From: CALXCT01 sp964422185
GTDB lineage: Bacteria; Bacillota; Clostridia; Oscillospirales; Oscillospiraceae
Assembly (NCBI GenBank): GCA_964422185.1
Contig: CAYRAG010000076.1
Coordinates: 1-6,529 of the forward strand
Length of the DNA: 6,529 nucleotides
Reading direction: 5' to 3'
Program-made: the position numbers and the translations under genes
Notes under the pieces: model-generated
Seen by the model: only the letters and a program-made list of their open reading frames with translations
What the model was told of the DNA's origin: nothing
Databases searched by the model: none
Part shown: piece after piece, positions 1-6,400 of the stretch
Layout: every line of letters begins with the position of its first letter
Position numbering within the stretch: the first letter of the stretch is position 1

Positions 1-10
1 GGATCTGCCG

Positions 11-39
11 TTGACAGAGCGGGTGCCGGCGCATATAAT
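11..39 (+). promoter_or_regulatory. Consensus sigma-A/sigma-70 promoter of the efflux operon
   Basis: TTGACA at 11-16 and TATAAT at 34-39 are both perfect matches to the housekeeping -35 and -10 hexamers, separated by the ideal 17 bases. Transcription would start near base 46, leaving a leader of about 50 bases before the repressor start codon. No other promoter of comparable quality was noticed in the window, and the genes downstream are separated by 14 bases or fewer, so this promoter probably drives all four. A perfect promoter followed at once by palindromes is the arrangement expected of an operon that is strong but tightly repressed. The start site is inferred, not measured. Confidence 0.88.
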
Positions 40-42
40 ACA

Positions 43-55
43 CGACAGGTTGTCG
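43..55. promoter_or_regulatory. Operator palindrome 1 (CGACA-GGT-TGTCG) at the transcription start
   Basis: CGACA and TGTCG form a perfect inverted repeat with 5-base arms around GGT, beginning 3 bases after the -10 hexamer and covering the predicted start site. It shares the pattern GACA-N3-TGTC with the palindrome centred 18 bases downstream. A bound dimer here would block RNA polymerase. The adjacent TetR-family gene is the obvious candidate binder, as TetR-family repressors commonly bind short palindromes in their own promoters. Binding itself is inferred. Confidence 0.66.
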
Positions 56-56
56 C

Positions 57-77
57 AAAATGACAGCCTGTCATTTT
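57..77. promoter_or_regulatory. Operator palindrome 2 (10-base arms) in the leader
   Basis: AAAATGACAG (57-66) and CTGTCATTTT (68-77) are perfect inverted repeats around one central C, giving a 21-base palindrome. The core is TGACA-GCC-TGTCA. The symmetry would extend to GC on both flanks (55-56 and 79-80) but for one extra T. The core matches palindrome 1 in every position of the GACA/TGTC half-sites. The centres lie 18 bases apart, so two repressor dimers could bind side by side. As RNA it could fold into a weak A/T-rich stem followed by T residues, so a leader attenuator is a less likely alternative. Confidence 0.72.
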
Positions 78-96
78 TGCATGGGGGAGATTCGAG

Positions 97-729
97 ATGT
101 GTACCGAGACTTTCCTCCGTCTGCCGGAGGAGAAGAAGAAGCGAATTCTGGACGCCGCCTGGGCCGCGTTCGCCGACGCGCCGTTTGCCGAGGTCTCCAT
201 CAACGGGATCATCCGCCAGGCGGGCATCCCCCGGGGCAGCTTCTATCAGTACTTCGCGGACAAAAACGATCTGTTCGGCTACCTCATGGACGATGTCCTG
301 GTGCGGTTCAAGGACAGCTGCCGGCAGCTGCTGCGGGAGGCCAACGGGGATCTGTTCGCGCTCCAGCTGCTGACTTTCGACTGGCTCATGGAGCAGGCGG
401 ACAGCGACAGCGACACCTGGCTGAGCCGCTTTCTCCGCTTTCTGCGGATCAACCCGGGAGTGGATCTGGAGCGGATGATGGTCGCCCCGTTCTGCCAGGA
501 GCAGCTGTGGGATCAGGAGAGCTGGCGGGAGGTGGACACCTCCCTGCTGCGCCGGAGCGATCCGGAGTACCTGTGCCGGCTGGCCTCCATGCTGCTGCTC
601 ATCGTAGGCTGCACCGTCGTCTTCAGCCTGATGCACCCGGAACGGAGATCCGAGTGCCGCCGGGAGCTGGAGGAACGCCTGAATATTATCCGGTACGGCA
701 GCGTCGTCTGCCCGGAGCCATTGGCATAA
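97..729 (+). CDS. TetR/AcrR-family transcriptional repressor of the efflux operon
   Basis: This 210-residue protein has the usual TetR-family length. The N-terminal DNA-binding domain spans about residues 11-64. Its helix-turn-helix falls at about 34-53 and reads SINGIIRQAGIPRGSFYQYF, followed by ADKNDLF, which matches the family pattern of an A-G turn, G-S-F-Y-x-Y-F recognition helix and K-x-x-L-F. The rest is helical and poorly conserved, as expected of the ligand-binding and dimerisation part. A hydrophobic helix at about 164-181 may line the pocket or dimer face. The ATG at 97 is chosen because GGGGGAG (83-89) lies 7 bases upstream and the DNA-binding domain begins just inside; the ATG at 81 is out of frame. 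It is the first gene of the operon and sits directly downstream of two palindromes, so it probably represses itself and the pump genes until a ligand is bound. The ligand cannot be read from sequence. Confidence 0.93.
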   Translation: MCTETFLRLPEEKKKRILDAAWAAFADAPFAEVSINGIIRQAGIPRGSFYQYFADKNDLFGYLMDDVLVRFKDSCRQLLREANGDLFALQLLTFDWLMEQADSDSDTWLSRFLRFLRINPGVDLERMMVAPFCQEQLWDQESWREVDTSLLRRSDPEYLCRLASMLLLIVGCTVVFSLMHPERRSECRRELEERLNIIRYGSVVCPEPLA

Positions 730-733
730 GGAG
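728..733 (+). promoter_or_regulatory. Ribosome binding site overlapping the repressor stop codon
   Basis: AAGGAG at 728-733 includes the last two bases of the repressor's TAA stop (727-729) and lies 9 bases before the ATG at 743. It fixes the start of the TolC-like gene and suggests that ribosomes finishing the repressor re-initiate here. Confidence 0.8.
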
Positions 734-742
734 ACACGGCTT

Positions 743-2245
743 ATGAAAAAGAGACTGATTACACTGATGACGGCGCTGGTTCTGGCCCTGGCGCTGGGCA
801 GCATGACCGCCCTGGCCGCCGGCGGGGACTCCCCCGCGCCCTCTGACAGCGGGACCCTCCCCGCGCAGACCCCGGCCGGCACGCCGGCGCCCTCCGCGCC
901 GCAGGATCCCGCCAGCTCCCCGGATCCCTCCGCATCCCCGGAGCCCTCCGGCACGCCGGATCCCTCGGATCCCGGCGCCTCCCCGAGCCCCTCGGAGAGC
1001 GCACAGCCGGGTGAGGACGGCGAACCGGAGGCCACACCGCCGGAAGAGTCCGGCCCGCCGGAGCCGCCGGTGCTCGACCCGGATCTCAGCAAGCTCATCG
1101 AGGAGACCACCGTCACCCCGGAGCCGCTGGAGTCCATCGACTTCTCCGAGGTGGAGGCCCGGATGCGGGAGGGCAACCTCACCGTGTTGAGCATGGAGGA
1201 GTACATCACCATCATTGACGAGTACGACTACGGCTACTGGGAGGATTTCTACCGGGACAAGCTCAACGAGACCGCCAGCACCCAGTGGGGTCTGGTCACG
1301 CTTCCGGACGGGCTCATGGACGAGTACGAGAAGCAGAGCACCCTCGCCCAGCTGCAGCAGGCCTATGACGCCCTGCGGGAGCAGTTTGACGCCATCCGGA
1401 ACGGCGACATGCAGAAAGACAACGCCGATCAGGTCCGCCAGCTGGAGAACACCCAGAATCAGGTGATCGTGGCCGGCGAGGCCACCTACTGCGCCCTGCA
1501 GACGCTGGAGCTCCAGGCGGATCAGCTGCAGCGCCAGCTCACCGCCCTGGACCGCACGGTGCAGGAGATGGAGCTGCGCTACCAGCTGGGCCAGATCTCC
1601 GCGCTGCAGCTGTCCCAGACCAAAGCCGGCCGAACCTCCCTGGAGAGCGGCCTGGCCACGCTCCAGATGAACATCCGCTCGCTCAAGTACCAGTTTGAGG
1701 CGCTGCTGGGCGCACAGCAGACCGGCGAGATTCAGCTGGGAGAGATCCCGGAGGTGACGGACGAGGAGCTGGAGGCCATGGATCTGGAGGCGGATCTGGA
1801 GCGGGCCAAACAGATGAGCTGGGAGCTGTACGACGCCGCCCTGACCCTGTCCGACGCCGAGGAGACCTACCGGGACGACGCGGACAACTACGGCTACAAC
1901 GAGAAGAAATACGAGTACCGCGCCGCCCTGCACACCTGGAACACCGCGCAGTACTCCTACAACACCACCGTGCAGGACTTCGAGCAGAGGTTCCGCACGC
2001 TGTACGACAATGTGAAGGACTACAAACAGGTGCTGGACTCCGCCAGAGTCTCCCTGGAGAATGAGAAGTCCTCCTACCGCGCCCAGCAGCTGCGCTACGA
2101 GCAGGGGACGATCTCCCTCAACGCGCTGCTGGAATCGGAAGACAGCCTGCATGACGCGGAGCAGGCTGTGACCTCCGCCGCCAACGACCTGTTCTCCGGC
2201 TACAACAACTACCGCTGGGCGGTCGACTACGGCATTCTGAACTGA
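743..2245 (+). CDS. Exported TolC-like coiled-coil protein without a visible beta-barrel
   Basis: The protein has 500 residues. Residues 1-26 form a Sec signal peptide (MKKR, hydrophobic core, cleavage probably near ALA-A at 25/26). Residues 29-113 are a low-complexity Pro/Ser/Asp/Glu segment. From about 115 on it is almost all helical, with heptad-like, Gln/Glu/Leu-rich stretches. Two copies of the TolC hairpin signature lie 172 residues apart: ELRYQLGQISALQL from 277 and QLRYEQGTISLNAL from 449, each followed by a long amphipathic helix. This is the duplicated pattern of the TolC/OEP family, where E. coli TolC has YSVGTRTIVDV. The family's outer-membrane beta-strands are not seen: near residues 378-387 one helix passes to the next with about 10 residues between. 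Placed between repressor and adaptor genes, it is probably the third part of the pump, working outside the cytoplasmic membrane. Alternatively it could be a structural accessory of the adaptor rather than a duct. Family membership is well supported; the mechanism is inferred. Confidence 0.85.
   Translation: MKKRLITLMTALVLALALGSMTALAAGGDSPAPSDSGTLPAQTPAGTPAPSAPQDPASSPDPSASPEPSGTPDPSDPGASPSPSESAQPGEDGEPEATPPEESGPPEPPVLDPDLSKLIEETTVTPEPLESIDFSEVEARMREGNLTVLSMEEYITIIDEYDYGYWEDFYRDKLNETASTQWGLVTLPDGLMDEYEKQSTLAQLQQAYDALREQFDAIRNGDMQKDNADQVRQLENTQNQVIVAGEATYCALQTLELQADQLQRQLTALDRTVQEMELRYQLGQISALQLSQTKAGRTSLESGLATLQMNIRSLKYQFEALLGAQQTGEIQLGEIPEVTDEELEAMDLEADLERAKQMSWELYDAALTLSDAEETYRDDADNYGYNEKKYEYRAALHTWNTAQYSYNTTVQDFEQRFRTLYDNVKDYKQVLDSARVSLENEKSSYRAQQLRYEQGTISLNALLESEDSLHDAEQAVTSAANDLFSGYNNYRWAVDYGILN
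827..1081 (+). repeat. Low-complexity Pro/Ser/Asp-rich coding tract
   Basis: This tract encodes residues 29-113 of the TolC-like protein. It is built from degenerate P-x-P-S and D-P-S units such as SPDPS, SPEPS, TPDPSDP and SPSPS. At the DNA level the unit leaves four GGATCC copies within 69 bases (904, 922, 958 and 967), as expected from slippage or duplication of short GC-rich units. The encoded segment is disordered, acidic and free of hydrophobic residues, so it probably acts as a flexible tether or cell-wall-spanning linker. Its length may vary between strains. Confidence 0.75.
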
Positions 2246-2250
2246 GGAGG
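2245..2250 (+). promoter_or_regulatory. Ribosome binding site overlapping the TolC-like gene's stop codon
   Basis: The full consensus AGGAGG at 2245-2250 begins on the last base of the TGA stop (2243-2245) and sits 9 bases before the ATG at 2260. It fixes the adaptor start and predicts coupled translation at a high rate. Confidence 0.85.
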
Positions 2251-2259
2251 ACTGTCCTG

Positions 2260-3438
2260 ATGAGAAAATTCCGTATCGCTCCGCTCCTGCTTGCCGGAGC
2301 GCTCACCCTGTCCCTGACGGCCTGCGGCGGCGGAGACGCGCCCGCGGACGAGTCCCCGGCCGGATCCGAGGCCGCCGGCGTCGCCGTCCAGGTCATGACC
2401 GTGGAGTCCAGCGCCATCGCCACAAACAACAATGTGACCGGCACCGTCTCCGCGGACAGCGAGTCCATTCTGATGGTCGCCACCAGTGCCCTGTGCACGG
2501 AGGTCTTCTTCGACGCCGGCGACGAGGTGGAGAAGGGCGACATCATCTGCACGCTGGATCTGAGCAGCACGCTGTCCTCGTACAGCGCCGCACGCATCAC
2601 CTACGACTCCGCGGTGCAGAGCTACAACGACCAGAAGGCCATCCTGGACAAACAGGTGCAGATGGCCGAGGACAACCTCAACGACACGAAAGCCCTGTTT
2701 GAGATCGGGGCGGCCTCCCAGCTGGAGGTGGATCAGGCGGATCTGAACTACCAGAACGCCGTGGCCGGCAGAAACTCCACCCTGGCCCAGCTGGAGGCGG
2801 GCATCCAGAACGCCAAGTCCGGTCTGGAGCAGCTGGATACCGCGCTGGACAATGTGGACTCCATGGGCAATGTGGTGGCGCCGCAGTCCGGCACCCTGGT
2901 GTCCCTGAGCGCCGTGGAGGGCAGCTATGTGTCCAGCGCCGCGCCGGTGGCCGTCATCGACGCGCCGGATCAGATGAAGATCACCGCCGCCGTGTCCGAG
3001 GCCCTGGTGCCGAAGATCGCCGTGGGCGACAGCGTGGATGTCACCGTCAGCTCCATTGACGCGTCGTTCCAGGCCACTGTCCGCACGGTGGAGCGGGCGG
3101 CGAACATGCAGACCCGGCTCTACACCGTCACTTTCTCCGTCCCGGAGGATGTGAGCGGCCTGGTCTCCGGCATGTTCGCCAATGTGACCTTCCACACGGA
3201 TGTGTCCGAGAACACCATCGTCATTCCCACCGAGGCCATCCTCACCAACGGGAACATCCAGTATGTCTTCGTGGTGGAGGACAACACCGCCCGGTACATC
3301 GAGGTGACCACCGGCCTGAACAGCACCGGCGTGACCGAGATCACCTCCGGCCTGACCGCCGGCCAGCAGCTGGTGACGGTGGGCCAGTCCTACCTGTCCG
3401 ACGGCGACCCCGTCCGCATCGTGAGCGGGGAGGAGTAA
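2260..3438 (+). CDS. RND efflux membrane-fusion (HlyD/AcrA-type) adaptor lipoprotein
   Basis: This 392-residue adaptor joins the permease to the TolC-like protein. It starts with a lipoprotein signal peptide whose lipobox is L19-T20-A21-C22, so Cys22 should be lipidated and hold the protein on the outer face of the cytoplasmic membrane. A Gly/Asp/Glu-rich linker follows. Domains in the usual nested order are: first half of the lipoyl domain (about 70-101, with DAGDEVEKGD at 85-94); a long alpha-helical hairpin (about 104-200, turn near 147-153); second lipoyl half (about 204-235, with APQSGTL at 207-213); a beta-barrel (about 240-312, with GMFANV at 304-309); and a membrane-proximal domain (about 318-388, with IPTEAIL). 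At the hairpin tip, where AcrA-type adaptors carry R-x3-L-x6-S, Leu146 and Ser153 are kept but the arginine position is Asp142. The gene lies 14 bases after the TolC-like gene and 6 before the permease gene. The family call is firm; the substrate is unknown. Confidence 0.95.
   Translation: MRKFRIAPLLLAGALTLSLTACGGGDAPADESPAGSEAAGVAVQVMTVESSAIATNNNVTGTVSADSESILMVATSALCTEVFFDAGDEVEKGDIICTLDLSSTLSSYSAARITYDSAVQSYNDQKAILDKQVQMAEDNLNDTKALFEIGAASQLEVDQADLNYQNAVAGRNSTLAQLEAGIQNAKSGLEQLDTALDNVDSMGNVVAPQSGTLVSLSAVEGSYVSSAAPVAVIDAPDQMKITAAVSEALVPKIAVGDSVDVTVSSIDASFQATVRTVERAANMQTRLYTVTFSVPEDVSGLVSGMFANVTFHTDVSENTIVIPTEAILTNGNIQYVFVVEDNTARYIEVTTGLNSTGVTEITSGLTAGQQLVTVGQSYLSDGDPVRIVSGEE
3431..3435 (+). 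promoter_or_regulatory. Ribosome binding site abutting the adaptor stop codon
   Basis: AGGAG at 3431-3435 lies inside the last adaptor codons, directly before the TAA stop (3436-3438) and 9 bases before the permease ATG at 3445. It decides the permease start and implies translational coupling, which would help keep adaptor and permease in proportion. Confidence 0.82.
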
Positions 3439-3444
3439 CCGCGG

Positions 3445-6400
3445 ATGAGCACGGCAAAGTTTTGTATCAAACACCGGGTGACCACCATCCTGGCGGTGAT
3501 CATGATCTCCATCTTCGGGATCACATTTGCCACCAGACTCCAGATGGCGCTGCTGCCGGACATCGAGGCGCCTGTGGCGCTGGTCATGTGCTACTACAAC
3601 GGCGCCAACCCCGAGGATATGGAGGAGCTGGTCACCCGCCCCCTGGAGACCGCGGTGGTGTCCGTGGCGGGCGTGGACGGCGTGTCCTCCACCTCCTCCG
3701 ACGGCGTCAGCCAGATCCAGGTCACCTATGTGGAAGGCACGGATCTGGATCAGGCGGCTACAAAGCTGCGGGAGCGCTTTGACCTGCTCTCCCTGCCGGA
3801 CGGCGCCACCGACCCCATCATCGTCAACCTGAATGTCAACGACATCATGCCCTCCGCCATCATCGCCCTGATGGGGGACAACCTGGCGGAGCTGCAGGCG
3901 CTGGCGGAGGATACGGTCTCCCCCGCTCTGGAGCGCATTGACGGCGTGGCGCAGGTGGAGATCAGCGGCGGTGTGGAGCAGCAGATCTCCGTACGCATCG
4001 ACGCGGCCCGCGCCGCCGGCCTGGGCCTGTCCAACAGCTATATCTCCCAGATGCTGGCGGCGGAAAACCTGCTCTACCCCGGCGGCGATCTGGAAAACGG
4101 CTCCAAGACCCTGACCGTCTCCACCGACGCCAAGTTCCAGACCGTAGACGATGTGGCCAACATGATCCTGCCCCTGCCCACCGGCGGCACCATCCGCCTC
4201 AACGAGGTGGCGGATGTCACCCTGGAGAATCTGGACCGGGACACCGCGGCGGTCATGAACGGCTCCCCCTGCGTCCTCCTCCAGGTCTCCAAGCAGTCCG
4301 GCGCCAATGAGGTGGCCATCGCGGACGCGGTGGCGGAGCGGATGGCGCAGCTGGGGGAGACGAACCGCAGTGTCCACTACACCATCTCCTACCTGGCCTC
4401 CGACTACATCAACCTGTCCGTGGACGCCGCGCTGCAGAACATCGTAATGGGCGTGGTTCTCGCGGCCATTGTGGTCTTCCTCTTCCTGCGGCGCATGAGC
4501 GCCACCATGACCATCGCCATCTCCATGCCGGTGTGTATCCTGACCGTGTTCCTGCTGATGAATGTCTTCGATCTGACGCTGAACATGATGTCCCTGGGCG
4601 GCATCGCCATGGGCGTGGGCATGATCGTGGACAACTCCATCGTGGTTCTGGAGAATATCTACCGCTTCGCGGCGGAGGGCCACGACCGGATGTCCGCGTG
4701 TATTGACGGCACCCGGGAGGTCACCACGGCCGTCCTGGCGTCCACGCTGACCACGGTGGCGGTCTTCCTGCCCCTCGGCCTGGCGGACGGACTGGCGGGC
4801 ATGCTGTTCAAGGACTTCTCCCTGACCATCGCGTTCCTCATCCTCAGCTCGCTGGCCATCGCCCTGACCCTGGTGCCTCTGCTGTGCTACCTGATGCTGG
4901 ACGAGAACAAGGTCCGCCAGCAGCAGCTGAAGAAAGCCAACCGGCAAAAGAACTTTATCGTGGCCGGCGCGGGCAGGCTGGTCAACAAACTCTACAGCCT
5001 CTACATGCGCCTGCTGAACTTCTTCATCCATCACCTGGCGACGGGCATGGTCGTGGCGGTCGCCCTGGTGGTGTTCTTCGGCGCGTGCTGCCTGAACACG
5101 AACATGGTTCTGCTGCCTGAGATGGATCAGAGCCGGGTCATGGTCGCCATCGACATGCCCATCGGCTCCGCCATCGGCGAGACGGAACAGATCGCCCAGC
5201 GGGTCTCCGACATCGTCCTGGACGAGGTGCCGGAGCTGGAGAGCATGTATTACATCTGCCAGGAGGAGTCCGCCACCGTGGCCCTGACCCTGAACGGCCG
5301 GCACGAGCGGGACCGCAGCTCCTCGCAGGTGGCCGACGACCTGCGGACCAGCCTCAGCGACATCGCCGGATGTGAAATCACCACCAACGCCTTTGACATC
5401 ACCTCCATGGTGCAGGAGAGCGACATCAGCGTGGATATCACAGGTGACGACTACGACACCCTGACCATGATCGCGGACGACCTGGCCCGCCGGATCGCCG
5501 CCCTGCCCGACGCCGTAGAGGTCACCAGCTCCGTGGCGGAACAGGTGCCTCAGGTGGAGGTCACCATCAACCGGGAGGCCGCCTCCCAGTACGGACTCAC
5601 CGCAGCCACCATCGGCGCCGCCGTCCGGGACGAGCTGACCGGCAACACCGCCACCACCGTGACCATCAACAACAAGGAACTGGATGTGGTGGTCAAGGGC
5701 GACGGCGCGGCCTCCGTCAGTCTGGACGCGCTGCGCTCCATGCGGGTCTCCACCGCCACCGGCGGTTTCGTCCCGCTCAGCTCCGTGGCGCAGGTGGATA
5801 TCATCCAGGCGCCTCAGACCATCACCCGGGTCAACCAGTCCCGCCAGGTCTCCGTCACCGGCACCACCCTCAGCGCCAACAGCACCGCCATGACCGAGCA
5901 GATCCACGAGATCCTGGACAACTACGCGCTGCCCGAGGGCTACACCGCCGAGACCAACGGCGCCTATGAGAACATGATGGAGAACTTCCAGGATCTGTTC
6001 CTGGCGCTCGTCGTGGCCATCGGCCTGGTGTACTTCGTCCTGGCCGCCCAGTTCGAGTCCTTCACCATGCCCGTCATCGTCATGATGATCCTGCCCGTGG
6101 CGTTCACCGGGGCGCTGTTCGCCCTGCCGCTCACCGGCCGGGATCTGTCCATGATCTCCCTGGTGGCCCTGATCATGCTGGCCGGCACGGTGGTCAACAA
6201 CTCCATCATCCTGGTGGAGTACATCCGGATCCGCCGCGAGATGGGCGAGGAGCGGCAGGAGGCCATTCTGCACGCCTGTCCCATGAGAATCCGGCCCATC
6301 ATGATGACCACGCTGACCACCATTCTGGCCATGGTGCCCATGGCTCTGGGCATTGGAGACACCAACGAGATGATGAGCGACATGGGAATCACCATGATCA

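Noticed and set aside
57..78. Factor-independent terminator of an upstream gene or of the operon
   Set aside because: It lies downstream of a perfect promoter and just before the first gene, the stem is A/T-rich with only a small loop, and it shares half-sites with the neighbouring palindrome, which fits an operator better.
60..746. A plus-strand frame of 228 codons overlapping the repressor gene
   Set aside because: Its translation is Gly/Arg/Pro-rich without domain features, while the other frame over the same bases gives a clear TetR helix-turn-helix with a good ribosome binding site.
904..972. Four GGATCC copies as a possible protein-binding array or mobile-element boundary
   Set aside because: They fall in frame within degenerate Pro/Ser/Asp codon repeats and have irregular spacing (18, 36 and 9 bases), so they are a by-product of the low-complexity coding tract.
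686..2152. A minus-strand open frame of 488 codons opposite the TolC-like gene
   Set aside because: It is antisense to a protein with a signal peptide and TolC repeats. Its Arg/Gly-rich C-terminal part is simply the complement of the Pro/Ser-rich tract.
743..2245. Calling the TolC-like protein a normal outer-membrane channel
   Set aside because: The repeat spacing leaves no room for the beta-barrel strands and the rest of the window looks Gram-positive, so an outer-membrane location is not supported.
4618..4656. Treating the VDN motif as evidence of an inactive permease
   Set aside because: All other motifs and the full length are intact, the TM10 position has changed in a matching way, and single-Asp TM4 motifs occur in other active RND families such as the metal pumps.
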